Source: a bacterium 336/3
Lineage (GTDB): Bacteria; Bacteroidota; Bacteroidia; Cytophagales; Thermonemataceae
DNA length: 64,000 nucleotides
Assembly: GCA_001281695.1 (NCBI GenBank)
Contig: LJIE01000001.1
Location: forward strand, 378,107-442,106
Reading direction: 5' to 3'
Position 1 is the first letter of the stretch. Each line of letters begins with the position of its first letter. Shown piece by piece: positions 1 to 7,960 of the stretch. The notes under the pieces were generated by a model. It saw only the letters and a program-made list of their open reading frames with translations, had not been told where the DNA came from and did not search any database. A program made the position numbers and the translations under genes.

Positions 1-1
1 T

Positions 2-235
2 CTTTCAGTTTGTCTGGAACGTGAAACCCAAAAAACAGATTTCCCTTATACAGACTTAGAACTCAACTGGATAGGTGATTTTAACCCTCCTATGCTTAAA
101 CTAATGCAAAATCTTGAATTTACAGTTTGCAAAAAGCATGTTACATATCGCAAATTGTTTGACTCAACAAAGCCATTTAATAGGCATCCTATCAGAACTT
201 ACGAAGCTAAAACAGAAACACAAAGCGAGTCTTAA
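2..235 (+). CDS. C-terminal fragment of a chromosomal protein, possibly GNAT-like
   Basis: An open frame runs from the window edge for 77 codons to a TAA at 233-235, so the start lies outside the window. The residues read like the tail of a GNAT-type hypothetical protein, with an ELNWIGDFNP stretch followed by a cysteine and aromatic residues. I recognise this only as a resemblance to acyltransferase-like proteins of Bacteroidota; no cofactor motif is visible in the fragment. It is followed directly by a terminator hairpin that overlaps its last codons, so it ends its transcription unit. Codon use and AT content match the other chromosomal genes. Confidence 0.6.
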   Translation, partial: LSVCLERETQKTDFPYTDLELNWIGDFNPPMLKLMQNLEFTVCKKHVTYRKLFDSTKPFNRHPIRTYEAKTETQSES

Positions 236-254
236 AAAACTCGCTTTATTTTTT
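222..254 (+). terminator. Rho-independent terminator of the first partial gene
   Basis: A 9-bp inverted repeat (AAAGCGAGT at 222-230 and ACTCGCTTT at 239-247) is followed by a T-rich run. The left arm lies inside the last codons of the upstream gene. Confidence 0.8.
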
Positions 255-345
255 AGAAAAAATTTTTGTTTTATTTAAACTTTTTTTAATTTTAAATGTT
301 GTAACATTAAATGATATAACATAAAATATTAAAACTCTACTTTTT

Positions 346-882
346 ATGGCAAACACAGTAAAATGGGCTTTAGACCCAGCACATTCCGAACTTCAGTTTA
401 AGGTAAAACACCTTGTAATTTCAACAGTTACAGGCTCTTTCAACATTTTTAATGGTGAGCTCCATGGTGGAGAAAACAGTTTTGATGGCGGAGCTGTTAG
501 TTTTGAAGCTGATGTAAACTCGATCAATACAGGCAATAGTCAAAGAGATGAACATTTGCGTTCTGCTGATTTTTTTGATGCTGCAAATTTCTCAAAAATG
601 TCTTTTGATGGAACGGAATTTAAGAAAGTAGATGAGGATAACTATACACTTGCTGGAAACCTGACTATTAGAGGTACAACTAAGCCTGTTACACTACAAG
701 TAGCATTTGGAGGTATCACCAAAGACCCTTGGGGTAATACAAAAGCTGGTTTTGAAGTAACAGGAAAGCTTAATCGTAAAGATTTTGGCTTGGCTTGGAG
801 TGCTCTTACAGAAGCAGGTGGAGTAGTAGTAAGTGATGAAGTAAAAATTATCGCCAATATTCAATTTGCAAAAACTGCATAA
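346..882 (+). CDS. YceI family protein
   Basis: This 178-residue protein matches the YceI family along its whole length: WALDPAHSELQFKVKHL near the start, SFNIFNGEL, an acidic centre with DEHLRSADFFDAANF, and TIRGTTKPVTLQVAFGG. YceI proteins form a lipocalin-like beta barrel that binds isoprenoid-type lipids, and many are exported. Here no signal peptide is visible, so the protein is probably cytoplasmic, as in several Bacteroidota paralogues. The ATG is preceded by an AT-rich leader of about 90 bases without a clear Shine-Dalgarno. It stands alone between two terminators. The family assignment is secure; the physiological role (stress or lipid binding) is inferred from the family. Confidence 0.92.
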   Translation: MANTVKWALDPAHSELQFKVKHLVISTVTGSFNIFNGELHGGENSFDGGAVSFEADVNSINTGNSQRDEHLRSADFFDAANFSKMSFDGTEFKKVDEDNYTLAGNLTIRGTTKPVTLQVAFGGITKDPWGNTKAGFEVTGKLNRKDFGLAWSALTEAGGVVVSDEVKIIANIQFAKTA

Positions 883-886
883 AAAA

Positions 887-918
887 CAAAAAAGGTTAGC
901 AAATCGCTAACCTTTTTT
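887..918. terminator. Bidirectional terminator between yceI-like gene and dipeptidase
   Basis: AAAAAGGTTAGC and GCTAACCTTTTTT form a long stem with an A-run on one side and a T-run on the other. It serves the rightward YceI gene and the leftward peptidase gene that ends two bases later. Confidence 0.85.
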
Positions 919-919
919 A

Positions 920-2308
920 TTATCCTTTTTGAGCCATTAAATTTGTATAATGCTTGTAAAAAAGAGGAATAGTCTCAATACCTTTCAAAAAATTGAATAT
1001 TCCAAAATGCTCGTTTGGAGAATGGATTGCATCAGAATCTAAGCCAAAACCCATCAAAACAGATTTTATTCCTAATTCCTTCTCAAAAAGAGCTACAATA
1101 GGAATACTGCCACCACCACGAGTAGGAACTGGTTTTTTACCAAAACTCTCTTCTAAAGCCATGCTTGCAGCCTTAAACTCCAAAGAATCTGTAGGCGTTA
1201 CATAAGGGAAACCTCCATGATGAAAACGAACTTCTACTTTTACAGATTTAGGGGCAATAGCCTTAAAATGTTTTTCAAATAATGCATTAATTTCATCTGG
1301 GTGCTGATTAGGCACTAAACGCATACTGATTTTGGCATAAGCCTTAGAGGGCAATACAGTTTTAGCTCCAGGTTGGGTATAACCACCCCAAATACCATTT
1401 ACGTCTAATGTAGGACGTACAGATGTTCTTTCGATAGTAGAAAAACCATCTTCACCAAAAACATCATCAATATTCAAGTCTTTTTTATATTCTTCTAAAC
1501 TAAAAGGTGTTTTTGCCATTTCAGCTCTCTCCTCTGCACTTAGTACAACCACTTTATCATAAAACTCTGGGATTGTTATTCTTCCTTTTTCGTCTTTCAG
1601 AGAGGCTATCATTTGACAAAGTGTATTGATAGGATTAGCAACAGCCCCACCATACACCCCAGAGTGTAAGTCTCTGTTAGGTCCTGTTACTTCTACTTCT
1701 AAATAACACAAACCACGAAGTCCGGTTTCTACTGAAGGAATATCGTTGGCAATAATGCCTGTATCAGAAATAAGAATTACATCAGCTTTTAGACGCTCTT
1801 TATTGGCTTTTACAAAAGGCTCAAGATTATCAGAACCACATTCTTCTTCACCTTCAATCATGAATTTTAGGTTGCAAGGAATATTGTTCATTTTATTCAT
1901 CATTTCTAAGGCCTTTACATGCATATAGACTTGTCCTTTGTCATCACAAGACCCACGAGCAAAAATAGCTCCTTGAGGGTGTAATTCGGTTTTTTTGATG
2001 ACTGGTTCAAATGGGGGAGAATTCCAAAGTTCATAAGGGTCAGCAGGCTGGACATCATAATGTCCATATACTAATACAGTTGGTAATGCTGGATTGACAA
2101 TTTTTTCAGCATACACAATCGGATGTCCAGCTGTGGGACACACTTCTGCTTTATCTACGCCAGCTTCTAAGAGCTTATTTTTTACAAATTCTGCCGCATG
2201 CTGAACGTCTTGCTTTTTGCTTGCATCAGTACTTACAGAAGGAATTTTAAGCCATTCTATTAATTCTGCAATAAATCTATCCTGATTTTCTTCGATATAA
2301 GATTTCAT
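920..2308 (-). CDS. M20 family zinc dipeptidase
   Basis: This 462-residue protein has the full M20/M28 carboxypeptidase-like layout of cytosolic dipeptidases. Visible metal and catalytic motifs are VYGHYDVQPA, ARGSCDDKGQ, MIEGEEECGS (general base and ligand) and the C-terminal AIHSPNEHFG. The dimerisation domain lies between about residues 200 and 330, with ETGLRGLCYLEVEV at its start. It most resembles bacterial homologues of carnosine/CNDP dipeptidases and should hydrolyse short peptides in the cytoplasm. No signal peptide is seen. The gene is the last of a leftward set and ends at a bidirectional terminator. The exact substrate cannot be read from the sequence. Confidence 0.93.
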   Translation of the reverse strand: MKSYIEENQDRFIAELIEWLKIPSVSTDASKKQDVQHAAEFVKNKLLEAGVDKAEVCPTAGHPIVYAEKIVNPALPTVLVYGHYDVQPADPYELWNSPPFEPVIKKTELHPQGAIFARGSCDDKGQVYMHVKALEMMNKMNNIPCNLKFMIEGEEECGSDNLEPFVKANKERLKADVILISDTGIIANDIPSVETGLRGLCYLEVEVTGPNRDLHSGVYGGAVANPINTLCQMIASLKDEKGRITIPEFYDKVVVLSAEERAEMAKTPFSLEEYKKDLNIDDVFGEDGFSTIERTSVRPTLDVNGIWGGYTQPGAKTVLPSKAYAKISMRLVPNQHPDEINALFEKHFKAIAPKSVKVEVRFHHGGFPYVTPTDSLEFKAASMALEESFGKKPVPTRGGGSIPIVALFEKELGIKSVLMGFGLDSDAIHSPNEHFGIFNFLKGIETIPLFYKHYTNLMAQKG

Positions 2309-2330
2309 AAAATTTGGATATTTTTAAATT

Positions 2331-2357
2331 AAAAAAGGTTGATGTGATTCAACCTTT
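2331..2357 (-). terminator. Terminator downstream of plsY
   Basis: AAAGGTTGA (2334-2342) and TCAACCTTT (2349-2357) form a 9-bp stem. On the minus strand the stem is followed by a run of six T, so it ends leftward transcription of plsY. Confidence 0.75.
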
Positions 2358-2372
2358 CAATATTAATGTTTT

Positions 2373-3020
2373 TTATGCGTTTCTTCGTCTGAATAAGTAA
2401 ATTTTATTTTCATTACCTGCAAGTAGCCTCTTGATATTAACACGGTGGGTATAAACCAATACCAAAGCTAAAATAGTACTAAATATCACCAAGGTGGGAT
2501 TATTCTGCCTAAAAACAGGAACAGTCATCAAAAATATAGGAAATGAAAAACCAGCAATGATAGAACCCAAAGAAACGTAATGAGTTGCAATTAAAATTAA
2601 TAAAAATACTAAGATAGAAAGAAGAGAAACTTGTGGATGTAAGGCTATCACCATACCCAAAATAGTCGCAACGCCTTTTCCTCCTTTAAAATTGGCAAAA
2701 ATAGGATAAATGTGCCCAATGATAGCAAGTATCCCACAAGCCATTTGATAATAAATTAAATCATCTTTAACAATATTATCTCTCTCAAGTAACAATGTAC
2801 CCAAATGTGTAGCTAAAAAACCTTTTAAAACATCAAAAAACAAGACAAATATGCCTGCTTTTTTACCTAAGACTCTAAAGGTATTAGTAGCTCCAGCATT
2901 TCCACTGCCAAAGTCTCTAACATCCTTCCCATAAATCTTTGTTCCTACCCAAACAGCTGTAGGAATAGAGCCTAAAAAATAGGCTAAAATACATACTACA
3001 ATAACAGCAATTGTGTCCAT
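2373..3020 (-). CDS. plsY: Glycerol-3-phosphate acyltransferase PlsY
   Basis: This 215-residue polytopic membrane protein catalyses transfer of the acyl group from acyl-phosphate to glycerol-3-phosphate, the first step of phospholipid synthesis. The conserved PlsY motifs are all visible: FLGSIPTA near residue 16, the glycine-rich DFGSGNAGATNTFRVLG that binds the substrate phosphate, and NFKGGKGVAT in the third loop. Hydrophobic segments at about 5-25, 55-75, 85-110, 125-150 and 155-190 fit the usual topology. The length is normal for the family. It lies between an SH3/TPR membrane protein gene and the dipeptidase, all leftward. Confidence 0.95.
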   Translation of the reverse strand: MDTIAVIVVCILAYFLGSIPTAVWVGTKIYGKDVRDFGSGNAGATNTFRVLGKKAGIFVLFFDVLKGFLATHLGTLLLERDNIVKDDLIYYQMACGILAIIGHIYPIFANFKGGKGVATILGMVIALHPQVSLLSILVFLLILIATHYVSLGSIIAGFSFPIFLMTVPVFRQNNPTLVIFSTILALVLVYTHRVNIKRLLAGNENKIYLFRRRNA

Positions 3021-3081
3021 TTAAAATAAGCAATTTTAAAAGTGTAAAACGGTTTGCAATTTACAAAAACAAGATGAAATC

Positions 3082-3813
3082 TCAAAATATAGAGCCGAAA
3101 TAACCTTGTGTTTTTTTTACAAAAACCTTTTGGTTATTCCATATTACTTCAACCCAAATATCATGCTCATTGTTTACAGGAAGTTTCTGACCTTTCTGAA
3201 CAATACCTACAACCCATGAAGCTCCTGATGGTGCGGACATTAGGTATGTATTGCTTTGGGCAATGACTATTTCTTTTGTTTCTGGAATAATATTAAGAGA
3301 AATAATTGAAAAAAGTAAAAAAATAAGTAATAAAATACCATTACGTCTATAAACTAATAAAGACTGTTTACGAAAGAGAAACAACCAAATAACTAAACAG
3401 CCTATTAAGCATAAACCTAAAACAATGAATCTATAATAATGATGATATAAAATAGTAAACCATTTGCGATCTGTAAGTTCATATCCTGCAAGTTCGTATG
3501 TATTGGCAGTATTGCCGATTTTTTCAGAGGTTTTGAGTGATGGTTGTACCTGAAAATATAAATTGAGCCAATATAAATAAGCTACATAATCTTGTTTTTT
3601 ATTGGCTATGAAGGCTAAATGTAAAAGCATTTCACTCGAATATTTTTTCTCCTTGTAAAAAATATTCTGATAAATGGGTTCAGCCTTTAAGTATTCTCCT
3701 TTCTTAAATAGAGAATCTGCCGTTATTAAATTATTTTTAAAACTCTGACTATAAGTATATTTATAAGTGCAGAATAAAAATAATAGTAAAAAATAAATAA
3801 TTTTTTTTAGCAT
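3082..3813 (-). CDS. TPR and SH3-like membrane protein, BatE-like
   Basis: The 243 residues start with a signal peptide ending near CTYKYTYSQS, then TPR-like helices (about 25-105, with LFKKGEYLKAEPIYQNIFY), two transmembrane helices (about 128-147 and 158-176) and a C-terminal SH3-like domain (about 185-238, with VGIVQKGQKLPV). This order is that of BatE-type proteins of the aerotolerance operon in Bacteroidota, but no batA-D genes are present here, so the name is not certain. The SH3-like part would face the periplasm. It reads away from the tRNA gene. Confidence 0.75.
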   Translation of the reverse strand: MLKKIIYFLLLFLFCTYKYTYSQSFKNNLITADSLFKKGEYLKAEPIYQNIFYKEKKYSSEMLLHLAFIANKKQDYVAYLYWLNLYFQVQPSLKTSEKIGNTANTYELAGYELTDRKWFTILYHHYYRFIVLGLCLIGCLVIWLFLFRKQSLLVYRRNGILLLIFLLFSIISLNIIPETKEIVIAQSNTYLMSAPSGASWVVGIVQKGQKLPVNNEHDIWVEVIWNNQKVFVKKTQGYFGSIF

Positions 3814-3816
3814 TTA

Positions 3817-3849
3817 TTTGGAGGATATAAATTATTATTACTACCTTTG
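3817..3849 (+). promoter_or_regulatory. Bacteroidota-type promoter of tRNA-Lys
   Basis: TTTG at 3817-3820 and TACCTTTG at 3842-3849 are separated by 21 bases. This fits the -33 TTTG / -7 TAnnTTTG promoter known for Bacteroidota primary sigma factors. The tRNA starts 37 bases further on. Confidence 0.75.
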
Positions 3850-3886
3850 CAACGCAATTAAGGAAAATGCTCCTTAAAAAACAAAT

Positions 3887-3959
3887 GATTCCGTAGCTCA
3901 GCTGGTAGAGCAATACACTTTTAATGTATGGGTCCTGGGTTCGAATCCCAGCGGGATCA
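3887..3959 (+). tRNA. tRNA-Lys (anticodon UUU)
   Basis: The 73-base cloverleaf has an acceptor stem GATTCCG/CGGGATC with one G-U pair, the D-arm AGCTCAGCTGGTAGAGC, an anticodon stem ATACA/TGTAT around the loop CTTTTAA, and a T-arm GGTTCGAATCC. The anticodon TTT gives lysine. No CCA is encoded after the discriminator A at 3959. Its last 12 bases form part of the phage attachment core, so the gene was the integration target and is left intact at the left end of the prophage. Confidence 0.97.
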
Positions 3960-3961
3960 CT
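3948..3961 (+). repeat. Left attachment core (attL)
   Basis: CCAGCGGGATCACT at 3948-3961 is repeated exactly at 60743-60756. It covers the 3' half of the T-arm and acceptor stem of tRNA-Lys plus two bases. Outside these 14 bases the two ends differ. Confidence 0.93.
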
Positions 3962-3971
3962 GATAAATAAA

Positions 3972-4010
3972 TAACTCCTTGTAAGCTAGTAATTTACGAG
4001 GAGTTATTTT
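3972..4010 (+). terminator. Phage-supplied terminator downstream of tRNA-Lys
   Basis: TAACTCCTTGTAA (3972-3984) pairs with TTTACGAGGAGTTA (3993-4006) with one G-T pair, followed by TTTT. It lies just inside the prophage and replaces the chromosome's own tRNA terminator, which now sits at 60757-60790. Confidence 0.85.
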
Positions 4011-4014
4011 ATTA

Positions 4015-4037
4015 ACTCCTGATTTAACTCCCGATTT
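4015..4037 (+). repeat. Left double motif, candidate integrase arm site
   Basis: Two copies of ACTCCYGATTT lie head to tail (4015-4025 and 4027-4037). The same pair occurs at 60606-60628 in the same orientation, 22 of 23 bases identical. Repeats flanking the core on both sides are what arm-type sites of tyrosine integrases look like; the binding role is inferred. Confidence 0.65.
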
Positions 4038-4110
4038 ATAGGTTTGCCAAAACACAAAGATTTTACGTTGTGCTTCCGTAAAATTACAAAAAAATTCCTA
4101 AAAAACAACA

Positions 4111-5586
4111 ATGGCAACAATCAAGTTCAAACTAGACGGGGAGAAAATATACCTACATTATCGACAAGGCAAAAAAGAATTTCAGTTCTATACACCTCAT
4201 TCTTGCAAAAAAGAAAATTGGGATGGAGACTCCATGAAAAAAATCAAGGGGGTTGATATTCCAGTCAAAGGAAGATATAGAATGAAGGGAAACTCAACGG
4301 ATGCTATTCATATAAATTCCTATTTAGACACTTTAGAATCAACTTTAAAAGAAATAGTATCTGAAATAAAGATTCTGTGCTTGAATGAAAAGCGAGAAAT
4401 GGACTTTTATCAGATAAAAAATAAATTCTTAGAAAAGTATGCACCAGAAAAAAGTGAGAAAGATAGTATCACAATACAAAAAGATGTTACATTGACAGAT
4501 TTATTCTCCAAATACACTGAGATAAAATCACATCAATTAAATGATGCAACACTACGAATATTCAGAAGAGTACAAAGACACTTGATGGAGTTTTCAAAAA
4601 AAGAAAACCACACTTTATCAATCAATGATGTAAATCTTGATTTTTATATGAATTATCAAAAATACCTTATTGACATCTATCAATACATGAATAGTACCAT
4701 CAATATGGAAATAAAAAAGGTTAAAGAGGTATCTAATTTCTATAAAGATGAGTATCCTACACTATTTGTACCCAGTAGTAAACTAAAAAGAATGCCAGAA
4801 CCTGATGAACAGAGATTTACTATGAGTTATCAAGAATCAGAACTGTTTTATCAAACGGCTTTTGAAAACGAAAAAATAGAGATAGATGGCAAATCATTGT
4901 CTATTTCTAAAAATAGCTTAGAAATTGTAAAAGATTGCTATATTTTTAGTTTCAATACAGGTATCCCTTATGAACCGCTTTGCACTTTAACGGAATTGAG
5001 TATTTCTTCTGTGGAAATATTTGAAGAAAAAGTGATTTACAAATTAGGTAATCTAAGTTTTGAAGACTCTCAAAGTTTAATGGGATTCCTAATAAAAAAT
5101 AAAAACCAACTGGGCTCTGACTCAACAGATATATCCTATGAAAATAAAATATCTAAAAAGAATATCCCTATAATTCAATATCATAGGGATAAAAATAAGA
5201 AAATCCTTGTTACTCCTCTCAATCAAAGATGTATAGAAATTATTGAAAAATACAGAGGCAAACAAAAAAGATTATTACCCATGATGACTAATCAAAAAAT
5301 GAATTTTTATGGTCACATTGCACTAAAGCAATCAAAACTTTTCAATGATGAGGTTACCCAAATTAATTATAGAGGGAAAGAAACTATAACCAAAATAATG
5401 CCCAGATATGAAGCCATTACATTTCACTCAGCACGTCATGGCTTTGCATCATATCTCTTGAACTCAGGATTACCTATCAGTTTTATACAAAAACTACTTG
5501 GACACTCTGACCTAAAAACCACACAGATTTATGCAAAAGCAAATGCTCATGACGTAATAAAACAAGCCTATAACTTATTAAAGTAA
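4111..5586 (+). CDS. int: Tyrosine recombinase (phage integrase)
   Basis: The 491-residue protein has an N-terminal arm-binding region, a SAM-like core-binding domain (about 125-235) and a C-terminal catalytic domain. The box II motif HSARHGFAS gives His439 and Arg442, and LGHSDLKTTQIYAKA gives His465 and the nucleophile Tyr474. The first catalytic Arg, normally in a T-G-x-R context, is replaced: the segment reads FNTGIPYEPL, with Pro286 at that place. CTnDOT-type integrases of Bacteroidota are known to lack this arginine too. The gene starts 150 bases from attL. Its leader holds the TTTTACG/CGTAAAA inverted repeat (4061-4083) around a weak promoter. It integrates and, with an unidentified directionality factor, excises the prophage. 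Confidence 0.93.
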   Translation: MATIKFKLDGEKIYLHYRQGKKEFQFYTPHSCKKENWDGDSMKKIKGVDIPVKGRYRMKGNSTDAIHINSYLDTLESTLKEIVSEIKILCLNEKREMDFYQIKNKFLEKYAPEKSEKDSITIQKDVTLTDLFSKYTEIKSHQLNDATLRIFRRVQRHLMEFSKKENHTLSINDVNLDFYMNYQKYLIDIYQYMNSTINMEIKKVKEVSNFYKDEYPTLFVPSSKLKRMPEPDEQRFTMSYQESELFYQTAFENEKIEIDGKSLSISKNSLEIVKDCYIFSFNTGIPYEPLCTLTELSISSVEIFEEKVIYKLGNLSFEDSQSLMGFLIKNKNQLGSDSTDISYENKISKKNIPIIQYHRDKNKKILVTPLNQRCIEIIEKYRGKQKRLLPMMTNQKMNFYGHIALKQSKLFNDEVTQINYRGKETITKIMPRYEAITFHSARHGFASYLLNSGLPISFIQKLLGHSDLKTTQIYAKANAHDVIKQAYNLLK

Positions 5587-5587
5587 T

Positions 5588-6415
5588 TTATGTTGTTCTT
5601 ATAATACTTAAATGTGCTTCTTGAACGGAAATATTTGCAGCAAATGAAACTACAGAGAATTTTACTTGTTGTCCAGCATTCAACCTTCTTGAGAAACCTG
5701 TTGTAATATTTCCTTGCATTGAAACTACATTTCTCAGAGATTGAGCTAAGACTCTCCATGTAGCATTATCCAAAAATTCTATTAAAAATGAAAAACCATC
5801 ACCGCCTAAATCAACTCTTCCACCCCAGTGAAAAGTATAAGTTCCTGATTGATTTGCTGTAAATATTCCAGTTGATGCATCATACTCTCCAAGGTCATCA
5901 ACTTCAGAGGTAAAAATAACACGTGAAGATGAATTTGCACTTATATTTTGATTACCACTTCCAAAATCCTTGTGACATTCCACATATGACCAGTTAAGCC
6001 TGTGACCATTTTCACTTATAAAGTGATTTTGAATCCTTCTATTACATCCTGAACTTGTGATAGTGATATAATCTGTTAAGCCATCATTATCCTCTACAAT
6101 TTCCGCTTTGTAGTTTGTTTTAGTGTCCAAGTTTGAGCCTGATTGTGGGTGTAAGCGAGGGTTGTAATCGACTTGAGTAAGTTTAATGTATCGGGGAAAA
6201 GCTGCGACTGTTGCAGCGGCTAATTCTACAATTTTACCATTGATGAAACATAGACCTTCGGAAATATCTAAGCCACTCACAATGCAACCAGAAAACACAA
6301 ACGCTTGTCTTCCTTTATGCTGGTTTTCTATAGCTTTATAAATTTCTTCATTTTGTAGCTCAAAATCAGAATTTACAAATGGTTGGTCTTGATTATTGTA
6401 TTTTATCTGTTTCAT
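5588..6415 (-). CDS. Phage tail fibre or tip protein with C1q-like domain
   Basis: The last gene of the leftward tail cluster encodes 275 residues. The N-terminal third reads like a baseplate-attachment region (MKQIKYNNQDQPFVNSDFELQNEEIYKAIENQ). The C-terminal part, from about residue 150, resembles the C1q/TNF jelly-roll: GEYDASTGIFTANQSGTYTFHW is the typical signature, followed by beta strands to the end. C1q-like domains trimerise and bind ligands, and in phages of this phylum they occur on fibres. Position at the end of the baseplate genes also fits a receptor-binding role. The stop codon faces the integrase stop one base away. Function is inferred from domain and place. Confidence 0.75.
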   Translation of the reverse strand: MKQIKYNNQDQPFVNSDFELQNEEIYKAIENQHKGRQAFVFSGCIVSGLDISEGLCFINGKIVELAAATVAAFPRYIKLTQVDYNPRLHPQSGSNLDTKTNYKAEIVEDNDGLTDYITITSSGCNRRIQNHFISENGHRLNWSYVECHKDFGSGNQNISANSSSRVIFTSEVDDLGEYDASTGIFTANQSGTYTFHWGGRVDLGGDGFSFLIEFLDNATWRVLAQSLRNVVSMQGNITTGFSRRLNAGQQVKFSVVSFAANISVQEAHLSIIRTT

Positions 6416-6421
6416 AAATTT

Positions 6422-6952
6422 TTAAATTTCTTGTACTACAAAGCTTTTTCCTGATATTTTATATTTTTGCACAACTCGCTTTATTTTATTTATTAAACCA
6501 TCTGGAGGAGTGTCTTTGAGGATAAGAGGAATTGTGTTACCAATTATTAGTGGAACATTCTCTCCAATCAAAAAAGGTTGTTCTTGGATAGGCACTTTAA
6601 CGACAAAATCCACTGTGCTGTCCGTATCTCCATAAGGAACAATAACTGGATTTATATTTCCTATCATGATGGGATTTGTATTACCTATTATAAGTAAATC
6701 TGCATTGGCATCTGTAATACTGATACGCCTTAGGTCATTGTCAAAAGTATCATTAAGCAAATTCTCCAAACGGACAACCTGCCCGTTTTGCATCAATTCT
6801 ACTTTTGTGTTGGCAACAAACAATAGAAAATTCGCCAAAATCGGATTTAATGGAGATAACAATACAATCAAAAAAGTAGAAAACTTAGGTTCTCTAAGTG
6901 CAAGAGAGATGTATTGAATAATTAGTTTTGGCAAATCAAAATTATACTTCAT
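6422..6952 (-). CDS. Phage baseplate/fibre-associated protein of unknown fold
   Basis: I do not recognise this 176-residue protein. After a leucine- and isoleucine-rich N-terminus it contains four near-repeats of the form LIIGNTNPI, MIGNINPVIV, LIGENVPLI and IIGNTIPLIL between about residues 105 and 150, suggesting short beta-hairpin repeats. It overlaps the baseplate J-like gene by 11 bases, so it is translated in the same operon, at the position where Mu-type phages carry gp48. A baseplate or fibre-adaptor role is inferred from position only. Confidence 0.65.
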   Translation of the reverse strand: MKYNFDLPKLIIQYISLALREPKFSTFLIVLLSPLNPILANFLLFVANTKVELMQNGQVVRLENLLNDTFDNDLRRISITDANADLLIIGNTNPIMIGNINPVIVPYGDTDSTVDFVVKVPIQEQPFLIGENVPLIIGNTIPLILKDTPPDGLINKIKRVVQKYKISGKSFVVQEI

Positions 6953-7730
6953 AAAGTTGCATATTGATTACGCTTGATACGTTATATTTAAAGTAACCAG
7001 ATTTGGATACATAAAATTGGTCAATTACTGTAGATGCTTCTGCTTCAGGAGTAGCTGTAACACTGTTAATTTCAATAGCCACTACTCCAACAGCGGATTC
7101 AACGAATGGGATAAACTTGCTCTTTGTGAATACCCCATCAAAATCAATACTATTGAGAAATTCATTGATTTTTGATTCTACATTACTTTTGACAGTAGCC
7201 TCGTCCAAATCTTTGTAATAAACTTTTATATTGGCAGAAATATCATCAGCATTTTGGCTGATATAGTCCACCCAGACACCAGCGAACTTGAATCTCTCTA
7301 CATATTGTTTTAATTGAGGAAACTCAGTAGTAGAAAGTTTTTCAGGAGGTTCTCCTTTTGCAACTTTTATAAGTAACCGTTTTCGATTATCAACTTCTAT
7401 TTCCCTTACAGATACCCTTGTAATAATCTGTTTTGTAACATCCAATTTGTTATACTCCGCATTTTCATTCACAATATCCCCAAGTTGAAACTCTTTGACT
7501 TTCTTTGCATACCAACTTGTCTTACCAACACGATTTTCTTCCACAATCTGATTGACTTCACTTCTAAAAACATCAAATAATTGTTCGAAAATATTAATGA
7601 TAAAAGCGGATAATTTTACAAATGACCGCCACAATGCTGTTTGTGAAACAGAATTCAGAGTGCTCAAAGTAGGTTCTGCCTCTTTTGCTGTAATAATTTG
7701 ATTTTCTATTTCTTCTTTGCTTCGTGGCAT
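6942..7730 (-). CDS. Baseplate J-like protein (Mu gp47-like)
   Basis: This 262-residue protein has the look of Bacteroidota baseplate J proteins: an alpha-helical N-terminus rich in Glu and Ser with ALWRSFVKLSAFIINIFEQLFDVFR, then mixed beta strands with AGVWVDYISQNADDISANIKVYY, and a C-terminal region ending in beta strands. J-like proteins form the baseplate wedge that links tail tube, sheath and fibres. It overlaps both neighbours. It is followed by the fibre genes, as in Mu. The assignment rests on pattern and gene order; I see no diagnostic catalytic residue because none is expected. Confidence 0.75.
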   Translation of the reverse strand: MPRSKEEIENQIITAKEAEPTLSTLNSVSQTALWRSFVKLSAFIINIFEQLFDVFRSEVNQIVEENRVGKTSWYAKKVKEFQLGDIVNENAEYNKLDVTKQIITRVSVREIEVDNRKRLLIKVAKGEPPEKLSTTEFPQLKQYVERFKFAGVWVDYISQNADDISANIKVYYKDLDEATVKSNVESKINEFLNSIDFDGVFTKSKFIPFVESAVGVVAIEINSVTATPEAEASTVIDQFYVSKSGYFKYNVSSVINMQLYEV

Positions 7731-7960
7731 AATACATTTGGTTGTCTTAAATCTTCAATACTGTCTCTTTCTTCAAAAAATAAAATACCATCCATTATGA
7801 TTTCTATAGGTTTAGGTATATACCATAAATTCTTTGAGTAAGCTTTAATTGGCACTGCCCAGTGTTCTGTTCCCTGCCTATCAGGAAATCCCATCAAATT
7901 ATCTATCTGCTGACATGCTTTCTCAGCATCTTTTAATTTTTTGAATGTTAAGAAACTCAT
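7706..7960 (-). CDS. Small tail-cluster protein, unknown
   Basis: An 84-residue protein without a recognised domain. It is rich in aromatic residues (EHWAVPIKAYSKNLWYIPKPIEIIMDG). Its start overlaps the end of the LysM/Ig-domain gene by an ATGA junction and its end overlaps the baseplate J-like gene by 25 bases, so translation is coupled on both sides. This makes it a real gene of the baseplate operon. The role is unknown. Confidence 0.7.
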   Translation of the reverse strand: MSFLTFKKLKDAEKACQQIDNLMGFPDRQGTEHWAVPIKAYSKNLWYIPKPIEIIMDGILFFEERDSIEDLRQPNVLCHEAKKK

